Of a DNA stretch of 64,000 nt, positions 46,646 to 54,983 are shown in pieces. Below the pieces are notes generated by a model that saw only the letters and a list, made by a program, of their open reading frames with translations, searched no databases and was not told the origin of the DNA. Source of the DNA: Methanocaldococcus fervens AG86 (GTDB taxonomy: Archaea; AGJL01; Methanococci; Methanococcales; Methanocaldococcaceae); the NCBI RefSeq assembly GCF_000023985.1, contig NC_013156.1, positions 1,290,363 to 1,354,362 of the forward strand, given 5' to 3'. Within the stretch, counting starts at the first letter, position 1, and every line of letters starts with the position of its first letter. The position numbers and the translations under genes are program-made.

Positions 46646-46715
46646 AAATTAAGAGGCATTGCCGAGCGTAGCGAGGTAATGCATCCGTTTTGATCAACCT
46701 TTTAGTAAAAGGTTG
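46646..46715 (+). repeat. Structured interspersed repeat, copy 2
   Basis: Shares with copy 1 (24167-24296) the blocks AATTAAGAGGCATT, TAATGCATCCGTTTTGAT and TAAAAGGTTG. The first stem is GCATTGCC/GGTAATGC with a GAGCGTAGCGA loop, and CAACCTTTT-AGT-AAAAGGTTG is a perfect 9-bp hairpin at 46695-46715. Between copies, the stem base is kept while its upper part is exchanged and two further hairpins are present only in copy 1. Confidence 0.7.
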
Positions 46716-46741
46716 TATAAAAAAAGCTCGGAGGTTTTAAA

Positions 46742-47356
46742 ATGTATATTGGAAGATTTTTGGTAGTTGGGAAGACTAAGGAAGGAAAGCCATTTGCAGC
46801 ATATAGAGTTTCAAGTAGAAGCTTTCCAAATAGGGAAGCAAGAAAAATAGATGAGAATACGGTGGCCATTATTCCAAAAGACTTAAATGAGATATTTAAA
46901 AACCCTTACATAACATACAACTGCATAAAAGTTGTTGATAATGTTGTAGTTGCATCTAACGGCTCACATACTGATTTCATAGCTGAAAAATTAAATTTTG
47001 GTAAGAGGGATGCATTGGCTTATGTGTTGGCAGTTATGGATTATGAAAAGGATAACTATAAAACTCCAAGAATTGCGGCTGTTTTGGATAAGAATGAATG
47101 CTATATGGGATATGTTGCTTATGATGAAATTAGAGTTAAGAAAGTTGAGCTAAAAGATGGAAAAGGTTATTATTTGGGGGTTTATAACGCCTGTAAAATA
47201 GATGAAAATCAAGTTATAGAAATTGAAGGAGAGAATCCAGAAGAGATAGCTGAATATATTTTAAATTATGAGGAGTTTGAACATCCTGTTGCATGTGCTG
47301 TAGCTGTTATTGACAAAGATGGAATAAAAATAGCAACTAAGAGCAGAATAATTTGA
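46742..47356 (+). CDS. purO: Archaeal IMP cyclohydrolase
   Basis: A 204-aa PurO, closing FAICAR to IMP in methanogens, unrelated to bacterial PurH. The start [20 protein letters not shown], the central [20 protein letters not shown] and the end [19 protein letters not shown] are typical (Ntn-hydrolase-like fold). ATG at 46742 follows CTCGGAGGTTTTAAA. It lies right after the repeat, whose insertion may affect its promoter. Confidence 0.93.
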   Translation: MYIGRFLVVGKTKEGKPFAAYRVSSRSFPNREARKIDENTVAIIPKDLNEIFKNPYITYNCIKVVDNVVVASNGSHTDFIAEKLNFGKRDALAYVLAVMDYEKDNYKTPRIAAVLDKNECYMGYVAYDEIRVKKVELKDGKGYYLGVYNACKIDENQVIEIEGENPEEIAEYILNYEEFEHPVACAVAVIDKDGIKIATKSRII

Positions 47357-47403
47357 TAATTTTTTTAATTTTGATTTTTATTTAAAAATTAAAAAGTGAG
47401 ATT

Positions 47404-48033
47404 ATGTCCATTTTTTTGTTTGAAAGGGATGATGAAAAGAACATAATTGACAACCTAAGATTATTAATTGAGATGTCTTTAAAGAGTATTGAGCTTTTAA
47501 AGGAATATATGGATTCTAAAGATGAAAAAATACTAAAGGAGATTATAAAAATAGAAGATGAGGGGGATGAGGTAACAAAGAATATAAGAATAAATTTAGA
47601 AAGTGCTTTTTTACCAAATATGAGGAGGGAGTTATCAGCCTCTGCAGAACTTTTGGATGAAACGTTAGATAGCTTAAAACATGCTGCTATGTTATATGAG
47701 CTGTTGAAAGAAGAGCTTGATAGCTATTTAAAAGGGGAGATAGAGCTCGTTTTAATGATTACAGTAGATATGTTTGAGCATTTAAATAGGGTTTTGGATG
47801 TTATTGAAAAAGGAGGGGATTTAGACCCAATTATTAAGGAGATTAAAGATAAGGAGAAGTTTATTGATGATATCTACCAAAACAGAATTTATAAATACTT
47901 AATAAATCTGGAGGTTTCAACATTCTGGGAAGGGAAAATTTTGTGTGATTTTATAGATAACATTGTTAATATCAGCGATTATATAGAGGATGTTGCCGAT
48001 GAGTTACACATTATTTACCTCCATGCAAAATAA
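47404..48033 (+). CDS. DUF47/PhoU-like regulator of phosphate transporter
   Basis: A 209-aa all-helical PhoU-like protein (DUF47). Acidic helices with conserved EDEGDEVTKNI and DNIVNISDYIEDVADELHII resemble the metal-binding helices of PhoU. It sits immediately upstream of a PiT-type phosphate permease (15 bases), the standard arrangement in which DUF47 proteins control uptake. ATG at 47404 follows AGTGAGATT. Confidence 0.85.
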   Translation: MSIFLFERDDEKNIIDNLRLLIEMSLKSIELLKEYMDSKDEKILKEIIKIEDEGDEVTKNIRINLESAFLPNMRRELSASAELLDETLDSLKHAAMLYELLKEELDSYLKGEIELVLMITVDMFEHLNRVLDVIEKGGDLDPIIKEIKDKEKFIDDIYQNRIYKYLINLEVSTFWEGKILCDFIDNIVNISDYIEDVADELHIIYLHAK

Positions 48034-48048
48034 ACCTGTAATGTTTAG

Positions 48049-48945
48049 GTGGTTGTTATAGAGCTTTCTATAAATTTAGAGCTAATAATAGGTTTTTATC
48101 TATTGTTTATTCTCGGGGCTAATAATGTTGCCAATGCTATAGGAACAGCTTACGCGTCAAGAGCAACAACATATAGAAATCTATTGATTTTATTTAGTGT
48201 TTGTGTTATAATTGGATCTTTTTTTGCTAAAAATGTTGGAAATACAGTTAATAGCTTATCCTCTGATGCATTAACCGCCTTAATCATCTCAGCATTGGTT
48301 ATGAGCCTCTCAACATATAAAAAAGTGCCTGTATCACTACATACAATTATTGTCTGTTCACTAATTGGATTAAACCTTAGCCCCTCAAACTTGGCTAAAT
48401 TTGGTAAGATACTATTAAGTTGGTTAATATCCCCAGTTATAGCAGTTATTTTAGCTTATGTATTGTATTTAACTTATGAGAGGATAGAAATTCCAATATT
48501 GAAGAGGATAGCAATAATTAGGTATCTTTTATTAATCAGTGCTGGAGTTGTTGCTTTTAATTTGGGAAGTAATGATTTACCAACAGTTTTAGGAACATTC
48601 ACGACCTCTCAAATAATTTATACCATTGGAGCTATTTTTTTATGTTTAGGAGCTTATTTATATGGAAATAGAGTTTCAGAAACGCTGTCTATGATAACAA
48701 ATTTGAGTGTAAGCTCTGCATTTATAGCCCAACTCTCTGGAGGTTTGGCAGTTACAATATTCACAGCTTTAGGTATGCCCGTCTCAACAACTCAGGCAAT
48801 AGTTGGTGGGATTTTAGGAGTTGGTTTAACTAAAGGGATAAAAACAGTGAGATGGAAAACTTTAAGGCATATAGTATTTTGGTGGATTGTAGCTCCAATA
48901 ATAGCATTAACAATTGGTTTTATAATAAGCAGGATGATAAAATGA
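48049..48945 (+). CDS. PiT-family inorganic phosphate transporter
   Basis: A 298-aa membrane permease with about nine helices. The PiT signatures FILGANNVANAIGTAYASR (N-terminal GANDVANA-type) and the late GLAVTIFTALGMPVSTTQAI / VGGILGVGL are present. It is shorter than bacterial PitA. The start is unclear: the in-frame GTG at 48049 overlaps the likely SD (AGGTGG, 48047-48052), and no other start lies before residue 6. The last 4 bases overlap the next start (ATGA). Confidence 0.88.
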   Translation: MVVIELSINLELIIGFYLLFILGANNVANAIGTAYASRATTYRNLLILFSVCVIIGSFFAKNVGNTVNSLSSDALTALIISALVMSLSTYKKVPVSLHTIIVCSLIGLNLSPSNLAKFGKILLSWLISPVIAVILAYVLYLTYERIEIPILKRIAIIRYLLLISAGVVAFNLGSNDLPTVLGTFTTSQIIYTIGAIFLCLGAYLYGNRVSETLSMITNLSVSSAFIAQLSGGLAVTIFTALGMPVSTTQAIVGGILGVGLTKGIKTVRWKTLRHIVFWWIVAPIIALTIGFIISRMIK

Positions 48946-49451
48946 AAAAAATGTTGTTGGCTAAATTAAAGGGATGTAAAAAGTTAGTTGTTATGGGAAT
49001 TGGGAATGAGTTGAAAGGAGATGATGCTATAGGCATCTACATAGTTAAAAAATTGATGAAGCATTTTAATGAAGATGGGGAGTTCGTAAACATTAAAAAC
49101 CTCTATTTAATAAATGCTGGGACTGTTCCTGACTTTTTTACAGATATTTTAAAGGAAATAAATCCTACACACATCTTAATAATTGACTGTGCATTGATGG
49201 ATAAGGAGGTTGGAGAAGTTAAGGTTATAAAAGAGGATGAAATAATAAATTACAGTTTCTCAACTCACACACTACCATTACCTATAATAATTAAATATTT
49301 AAGAAAATTTATAAATGCGGAAATGATTATTTTGGGTATTCAACCAAAGATTATTGATTTTTGCCCAATATCTGAAGAGGTTAAGTTATCCGGGGATAAA
49401 TTGGTAGATACGCTTATCGAAATTATAAGAGAACTAAAACTAACGGAATAA
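48942..49451 (+). CDS. hycI: Hydrogenase maturation protease (HycI/HyaD family)
   Basis: A 169-aa endopeptidase that trims the C-terminus of a [NiFe]-hydrogenase large subunit after nickel insertion. The start GCKKLVVMGIGNELKGDDAIG contains the conserved GNELxxDDGxG motif (nickel-binding Glu and Asp), and THILIIDCALMDKEVGEV plus SFSTHTLPLPIIIKYL (second Asp/His region) follow. ATG at 48942 overlaps the PiT stop; the longer open frame from 48852 lies inside PiT. Which hydrogenase it serves cannot be told. Confidence 0.87.
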   Translation: MKKMLLAKLKGCKKLVVMGIGNELKGDDAIGIYIVKKLMKHFNEDGEFVNIKNLYLINAGTVPDFFTDILKEINPTHILIIDCALMDKEVGEVKVIKEDEIINYSFSTHTLPLPIIIKYLRKFINAEMIILGIQPKIIDFCPISEEVKLSGDKLVDTLIEIIRELKLTE

Positions 49452-49453
49452 GT

Positions 49454-49660
49454 TTATATATCAAATTCCTCTTTCTTTACTTTTCTAACTTTTACTTCTA
49501 AGATGTTTCCATATTTTATATCTCCCAATTCAGATATTTCTTTAGGAATCATTATAAAAAGACATTTATATTTCTTTAGTTCTTCAATATCTGAATTATA
49601 TTCGGCATTGTATACTTTAGCAAAAAATGATATTTCATTCTTTTTCTCATCCTTTTCCAT
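49454..49660 (-). CDS. AbrB/SpoVT-like small protein
   Basis: A 68-aa protein whose second half (IPKEISELGDIKYGNILEVK) fits the swapped-hairpin AbrB pattern, typical of antitoxins and transition-state regulators. The N-terminal third is polar. ATG at 49660 follows GGTGGAAAT. It is convergent with hycI. No toxin gene is adjacent, so it may be a stand-alone DNA-binding protein. Confidence 0.6.
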   Translation of the reverse strand: MEKDEKKNEISFFAKVYNAEYNSDIEELKKYKCLFIMIPKEISELGDIKYGNILEVKVRKVKKEEFDI

Positions 49661-49833
49661 ATTTCCACCTTTACCTTTAATAGCTTTGGAGTTAATTAGA
49701 TATATATTGGAATATACATTTATAATTTATATTTTACTATTTGGGCTAATATTCAAATTCTAAGAAAAGCAATCTTTTTATACATTTACTGTTTTTAATA
49801 GAATTAGAACAAAAATATAGCACAGGGATGATT

Positions 49834-52650
49834 ATGATTGACTTTAAGGAAATAGAGAAAAAATGGCAAAAAAGATGGGAAGAGGCAAAGATATTTGAAG
49901 CTAATCCCGATGATAGAGAGAAGTTCTTTATAACTGCAGCATTTCCATATTTAAATGGAGTTTTGCATGCTGGGCATTTAAGAACCTTCACAATTCCAGA
50001 GGTCGTTGCAAGATTCCAAAGAATGAAAAATAAAAACGTCTTATGGACTTTTGGTTATCATGTCACTGGGACTCCAATCTTAGGTTTAGCTGAGCTAATA
50101 AAAAATAGAGATGAGAGGACTATATGGGCATACACAGAATTGCATGGCATTCCAAAGGAGGAGTTGTTAGAGCTAACTACACCGGAGAAGATTGTTGAAT
50201 ACTTCTCAAAGAAAGCTGAAGAGGCATTTAAGAGGATGGGGTTTAGTTTAGATTGGAGAAGGAATTTCAAAACAGATGATGAAGTTTTCAACAAATTTAT
50301 TGAATGGCAGTTTCACAAATTGAGAGAAAAGGGGTTAATTGTTAAAGGTTCTCACCCGGTAAGATACTGTCCAAGATGTGACAACCCAGTTGAAGACCAC
50401 GATATATTGGTTGGGGAAGAAGCAACATTGGTTGAATACATTTTAATAAAATTCACAACAGAAGACGGCTGTATAATGCCAATGGCTACCTTAAGACCAG
50501 AGACTGTATTTGGAGTTACAAACGTTTGGGTTAATCCAGAAGCAACTTATGTTAAGGCGAAGGTTTATTTGGAGAAAGAAACTGAGGAAGGAGTTGAGTT
50601 AATTGATAATGGCATTTGGATAATGGCAAAGGAATGCGCTGAAAAGTTACAACACCAAGATAGGAAGATAGAAATTCTTGAGGAGTTTAAAGGGGGGGAA
50701 TTATTAAATAAAAAGGTAAGAAATCCAGTAACAGGAAAAGAAGTTCCAATACTACCAGCTAAGTTTGTAAAAACAAATATTGGAACTGGCTGTGTTATGT
50801 CAGTTCCTGCTCATGCTCCTTATGATTACATAGCGTTAAGAGATTTGGGATTGGTTGATGAAATTGGATTAATCCCATTAATTAAAGTTCCAGGTTATGG
50901 GGAGTATCCTGCAAAGGAAATAGTTGAAAAGATGGGAATTAAGAGCCAAGAAGAAGAGGATAAGTTAGAGGAGGCAACTAAAAAAATCTACAAGGATGAA
51001 TTCCACAAAGGAGTTTTAAATGAAAACTGCTTAGATTATGAAGGAATCCCTGTTAGAGAAATTAAAGAAAAATTAACTAAGGATTTAATTGAGAAAGGTT
51101 TAGCAGAGGTTATGTATGAATTTAGTGAGGAAAAGGTTATCTGCAGGTGTGGAACACCATGTATAGTTAAAATGGTTAAAGGGCAGTGGTTTATTAAATA
51201 TTCCGATGAAAAATGGAAAGAATTAGCTCACAAGTGTGTAGATAGAATGAAATTCATCCCAGAGAATCTAAGACAGGTATTCCATGAGAAAATTGATTGG
51301 ATGAAGGATAAGGCATGCGTTAGGAGAAGAGGTTTAGGAACTAAGTTTCCATTTGAAGAAGGTTGGGTTATTGAATCTCTATCTGACTCAACAATTTATC
51401 CAGCATATTACACAATTGCAAAATACATTAATGAACACAACATAAAACCGGAGCAGTTAACTTTGGAGTTGTTTGATTACGTATTCTTAGGAAAAGGAAA
51501 CGCTGATGAAATTGCTGAAAAGACAGGTATTCCAAAGGATATTGTTGAAGGTATGAGAAAGGAGTTTATTTACTACTATCCAGTAGATTGGAGATGTTCA
51601 GCTAAAGATTTGATTCCAAACCATTTAACCTTCTATATCTTCAACCATGTAGCAATATTCCCAGAAGAGTTTTGGCCAAGAGGTATTGTAGTTAATGGTT
51701 ATGTCACAATTGAAGGTAAAAAGCTATCTAAATCAAAAGGTCCTGTATTGCCTGTCTTAGAAGTTGCCGAGAAGTTTGATGCTGATGTTGGTAGATTCTA
51801 CATAACAACTTGTGCTGAGTTGCCACAAGATGCTGATATCAAGTTTAAAGAAATGGAAAATACAAAGAAGGTTTTAGAGAGGTTTTATTTATTTGCTAAA
51901 GAAGTTGCTGAAAGAAAAGGGGAAAAAGCTGAGCTAAACTATATTGACAAATGGCTGTTAAGTAGATTGTATAGGTCTGTTAGGCAGTATGATGAGTATA
52001 TGGAAAACTTTGAGCTAAGAAAAGCTGGAATATTGCTCTATCAATTGTTGGATGACTTAAGATGGTATAGAAGAAGAGGAGGAAATAATATAGGAGTTTT
52101 AGAAGAGTTTTTAGAGGTTATGATAAAATTGATGTCTCCATTTACACCTCATTTATGTGAAGAGATGTGGGAGATGTTAGGAAAAGAAGGCTTTGTTTCA
52201 ATTGCCAAGTTCCCAGAGGTTAAAGAGGAGCTTATAAATGATGAGATTGAGAAGGGAGAGGAGTATCTAAAATTAGTTATGGAGGATATAAAGGAAATTA
52301 TAAACGTTGCAAAGGTTCAGCCAAAGAGAATCTACCTATATACTGCAGATGATTGGAAATATGAGATATTAAAGATTATTAAAGAAAATGAAGGAAAATC
52401 AGTTAAGGAGTTAATGCCAATAATAATGAAGAATCCAGAATTTAGAAAGTATGGTAAGGAGATTCCAAAGTTGGTTAATCAATTAATAAAGATTAATGCA
52501 GATGTTATTAATGAGGTTAATGTCTTAGAAAATGCCAAAGAGTTCTTAAAGAAAGAGTTTGATGTTGAGGAAGTTATAATTAATGGGGAAGATAAGGCAA
52601 ATAAAAAGAGGTTTGCTATTCCATTTAAACCAGCTATCTATTTGGAATAA
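49834..52650 (+). CDS. leuS: Leucyl-tRNA synthetase
   Basis: A 938-aa class I synthetase. HIGH motif HAGHLRTF (after FPYLNGVLHAGH), zinc-binding CPRCDNPVEDHD, the CP1 editing domain with the conserved TLRPETVFGVTNVW, second zinc site CRCGTPCIVKMVKGQWFIKY and KMSKS variant KKLSKSKGPVLP. The C-terminal part is the archaeal type, with the ending DKANKKRFAIPFKPAIYLE. Start at 49834 or the ATG at 49828; the GGGATGATT before 49834 looks like the RBS. Confidence 0.96.
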   Translation: MIDFKEIEKKWQKRWEEAKIFEANPDDREKFFITAAFPYLNGVLHAGHLRTFTIPEVVARFQRMKNKNVLWTFGYHVTGTPILGLAELIKNRDERTIWAYTELHGIPKEELLELTTPEKIVEYFSKKAEEAFKRMGFSLDWRRNFKTDDEVFNKFIEWQFHKLREKGLIVKGSHPVRYCPRCDNPVEDHDILVGEEATLVEYILIKFTTEDGCIMPMATLRPETVFGVTNVWVNPEATYVKAKVYLEKETEEGVELIDNGIWIMAKECAEKLQHQDRKIEILEEFKGGELLNKKVRNPVTGKEVPILPAKFVKTNIGTGCVMSVPAHAPYDYIALRDLGLVDEIGLIPLIKVPGYGEYPAKEIVEKMGIKSQEEEDKLEEATKKIYKDEFHKGVLNENCLDYEGIPVREIKEKLTKDLIEKGLAEVMYEFSEEKVICRCGTPCIVKMVKGQWFIKYSDEKWKELAHKCVDRMKFIPENLRQVFHEKIDWMKDKACVRRRGLGTKFPFEEGWVIESLSDSTIYPAYYTIAKYINEHNIKPEQLTLELFDYVFLGKGNADEIAEKTGIPKDIVEGMRKEFIYYYPVDWRCSAKDLIPNHLTFYIFNHVAIFPEEFWPRGIVVNGYVTIEGKKLSKSKGPVLPVLEVAEKFDADVGRFYITTCAELPQDADIKFKEMENTKKVLERFYLFAKEVAERKGEKAELNYIDKWLLSRLYRSVRQYDEYMENFELRKAGILLYQLLDDLRWYRRRGGNNIGVLEEFLEVMIKLMSPFTPHLCEEMWEMLGKEGFVSIAKFPEVKEELINDEIEKGEEYLKLVMEDIKEIINVAKVQPKRIYLYTADDWKYEILKIIKENEGKSVKELMPIIMKNPEFRKYGKEIPKLVNQLIKINADVINEVNVLENAKEFLKKEFDVEEVIINGEDKANKKRFAIPFKPAIYLE

Positions 52651-53042
52651 ATTACTTTTTATATTATAATTGTATTTATCTCGCTGAAATGATTTTATTT
52701 TTAAATAAAGATTTTTTATAACTTATTTTTTGATTTTAAGGATTTTTATTTAATTTCGAAGGGTGGGTTATTTTTAAAATTTTAAGTATTTAGATTAATT
52801 AAATTATATGGAATTTTTAAAAGATTTTAGTTAATTATCTTTTAAGGCATAATTTCCACAACAAATAAGTTATATTTTAAAAAATGATTGTTTTAAAATT
52901 ATTTTTTAAGTCTAAAAAGTAAAATTTATATGGGTAAGAAGGTATATAAATGAATGGGGTTAACCACACTTCGACTTATAAAGTAGCGTAAAGTATATAT
53001 ATTAATAATGCTAAAAATATACTTGTCTAGAATTATCGCCCT
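52651..53042 (+). promoter_or_regulatory. CRISPR leader
   Basis: About 390 bases without genes, very A+T-rich with T-runs and A-runs, next to the first repeat. A TATA box GTATATATATT at 52993-53003 puts a transcription start near 53028, just before the array; another TATA-like TATATAAA at 52950 may be used. Repeats that end in GAAAT on this strand and this promoter both say the array is read rightwards. Confidence 0.65.
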
Positions 53043-53341
53043 GTTAAAATCAGACCGTCTCGGTATGGAAATTTGTGGGATTTAATAACATTGGCAAAAA
53101 AAATTATGTTAAAATCAGACCGTCTCGGTATGGAAATTCTGTATCTGGTTCTATTCTGGCTTTTATAGGTATGTTAGTTAAAATCAGACCGTCTCGGTAT
53201 GGAAATCTTAGATGGCGGCCTTTCTTTCAGCTCAGCTATTGCCGTTAAAATCAGACCGTCTCGGTATGGAAATTACGTTGAATTATCATAGACTTCAATT
53301 GTTATAACGTGGTTAAAATCAGACCGTCTCGGTATGGAAAT
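53043..53341 (+). CRISPR. CRISPR array: five 30-nt repeats, four spacers
   Basis: Five identical repeats of 30 bases, beginning GTTAAAATCAGACCGTCT and ending CGGTATGGAAAT, at 53043, 53108, 53177, 53244 and 53312. Spacers are 35, 39, 37 and 38 bases. The GAAAT end is the 8-nt crRNA tag typical of archaeal I-A/I-B repeats, and the repeat resembles the M. jannaschii repeat with a few changes. Five identical copies with no degenerate last repeat suggest a short or recently shortened array. No spacer matches anything else that I can see in the window. Confidence 0.98.
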
Positions 53342-53411
53342 AATTCCCCATGTGTTATGAAAATTTAGATTTAATTTAAAAATTTTAAAGAATGATATTT
53401 TTGATGATACT

Positions 53412-53675
53412 ATGTATGTCATTATTGTTTATGATGTAAATGTTGCAAGAGTAAATAAGATAAAAAGCTTTTTAAGAAAGCATTTAAATTGGGTCCAAAA
53501 TAGTGTATTTGAGGGGGAAGTTACAAAGGCAGAGTTTGAAAGGATAAAAGACGGAATTTTAAGGATTATTGATGAGGATGAAGATTCAGTTATTATCTAT
53601 AGATTTCCATTGGATTTTGTTCCAAAAAGAGAGATTTTGGGCATTGAAAAGAATCCAATTGATGATATTATTTAA
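53412..53675 (+). CDS. cas2: CRISPR-associated protein Cas2
   Basis: An 87-aa Cas2, the dimeric partner of Cas1 in spacer integration. It starts MYVIIVYDVNVARVNKIKSF (the conserved Asp8 of the YD motif) and continues LRKHLNWVQNSVFEGEVTKA, with a ferredoxin-like fold. It lies 70 bases after the last repeat, in the same orientation, with only a weak own promoter, so the array transcript may supply its mRNA. It is separated from cas1, which is 6.5 kb away on the other strand. Confidence 0.95.
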   Translation: MYVIIVYDVNVARVNKIKSFLRKHLNWVQNSVFEGEVTKAEFERIKDGILRIIDEDEDSVIIYRFPLDFVPKREILGIEKNPIDDII

Positions 53676-53683
53676 ATTTTATT

Positions 53684-54304
53684 TTATTCATAAAGCTCTA
53701 AATAGAGTTTTCCAGATTCAGTTAAATTGAATTCTTTATCAACAAGCCCTAACTCTTGAAGTTTTTTAACTTCTCTACTAACTGTTGCTGGAGATAAGCC
53801 GAGATTTTTTGCCGTCTCTCTAACTCCACAACCATTATAAAGAGATTTTAATATTTTAACCCATCTATCATTTTCTGGAACTAAAAATGCTTTTATAGGT
53901 ATTTCAGCATAGCCCTCAAAGTTTTCAAACTCAACCTCCACCCTTACATCAAGATTCTTCAATAATAAAAGTGCCGAAACTACAAGTAAAATTAAAATTC
54001 TCATACCTCCAGAGAGATTTGCATATATTGAATTTTCTTCACTCTCCAAAATTTTCTGCTTTATTTTTTTGACATTTGTAAGTACTGAATCTTTTACATC
54101 AACCTCAAGTATAGAGATGTTTTCTTTTTTAACAAGATTATCTAAGAGGGATAGAATATTATTTAACGCATTTTGGACTTTTTGATTGTTATTTAAATCA
54201 TCTGGCAAGATTATGAGAACTTTATCATCCCTCTTAATTCCATGCCTAAGTAAAAACCTAATGGCAAATTTTTCATCAAATCCCAAAGTTATTATGTATA
54301 GCAT
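53684..54304 (-). CDS. csa3: Csa3-type CRISPR transcription regulator (CARF + HTH)
   Basis: A 206-aa two-domain regulator. The N-terminal CARF domain (YIITLGFDEKFAIRFLLRHG; central NLSGGMRILILLVVSALLLL, with the ligand-binding SGG) probably senses a cyclic oligoadenylate or nucleotide. The C-terminal winged helix (CGVRETAKNLGLSPATVSRE, KKLQELGLVDKEFNLTESGK) binds DNA. ATG at 54304 follows TTGGAGATAGCC and overlaps the end of cas3''. It is the last gene of the I-A operon, and its likely site is the palindrome upstream of csa5. Confidence 0.88.
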   Translation of the reverse strand: MLYIITLGFDEKFAIRFLLRHGIKRDDKVLIILPDDLNNNQKVQNALNNILSLLDNLVKKENISILEVDVKDSVLTNVKKIKQKILESEENSIYANLSGGMRILILLVVSALLLLKNLDVRVEVEFENFEGYAEIPIKAFLVPENDRWVKILKSLYNGCGVRETAKNLGLSPATVSREVKKLQELGLVDKEFNLTESGKLYLELYE

Positions 54305-54983
54305 GGCTATCTCCAAGATACTTTTTGTAGATGTTGTAAATCTCTATAACCTCCCTACCCAAAACTCCCAAATTTTCATTAGCATTTTTTCTATTTAAAA
54401 TTGCTGAAATATTGTCTGCAACCATTAAAGGCACTAAAATTAAATATATCCCTTTAAAAATTTCATCGCTATTTGTAAAAAGGTCCATAATGCTATGCTC
54501 AATGTTACTTATAATTTCGTTAGGGATATTAATCTCAATTGGGGAGTATTTTTTAACAACCTCAATACCATCATCACATAATTTTAATTTTGATGAATCT
54601 TCTATTAAGTTAAACCTATTCACCATAGTATGATGATGTAATGCAATTGCACAAGCTATGGCTTTTCTAATCTTTTTATCCTTATTTTCATCTCCAGTGA
54701 GTGTAGTTATTGAGTTATGGGCAATGTATGCAGAATAAAATTCATGCCCACGAAACGTTTTCTTATCTTGATAATATTTTAAATTCTTAGCAACATCATG
54801 TAATACATAAGACACCTCTAATATAATCTTTCCAACTTTATTATCAACATTTAAACATTTGGCAACCTTTTTATGATAATTTCTTTTAATGTAAAAATCT
54901 ATTACCTCCAAACCCTTTTTAATATGCTCTTCCATTGTTTCTAATCCTCTCCCATCCTTATCAAAGAAAGCATAACACATCAT
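54276..54983 (-). CDS. cas3'': Cas3'' HD nuclease
   Basis: A 235-aa free-standing HD-domain nuclease, the nuclease half of the split Cas3 in type I-A. The HD motif is VSYVLHDVAKNLKY (His62, Asp63), and metal-ligand histidines follow in FRGHEFYSAYIAHNS and ACAIALHHHTMVN. The M. jannaschii Cas3'' is a well-studied 3'-5' exo/endonuclease. Start ATG 54983 overlaps the cas3' stop by 4 bases. It ends within the csa3 start region. Confidence 0.92.
   Translation of the reverse strand: MMCYAFFDKDGRGLETMEEHIKKGLEVIDFYIKRNYHKKVAKCLNVDNKVGKIILEVSYVLHDVAKNLKYYQDKKTFRGHEFYSAYIAHNSITTLTGDENKDKKIRKAIACAIALHHHTMVNRFNLIEDSSKLKLCDDGIEVVKKYSPIEINIPNEIISNIEHSIMDLFTNSDEIFKGIYLILVPLMVADNISAILNRKNANENLGVLGREVIEIYNIYKKYLGDSHAIHNNFGI

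Noticed and set aside
49454-49660. Toxin-antitoxin module with the AbrB-like protein
   Set aside because: No toxin-sized gene is adjacent in either direction; neighbours are hycI and leuS.
53138-53176. Spacer 2 shares GCTTTTATAGGTAT with csa3 coding sequence at about 53889-53902
   Set aside because: Only 14 bases of A+T-rich sequence; likely chance and far from a protospacer match.
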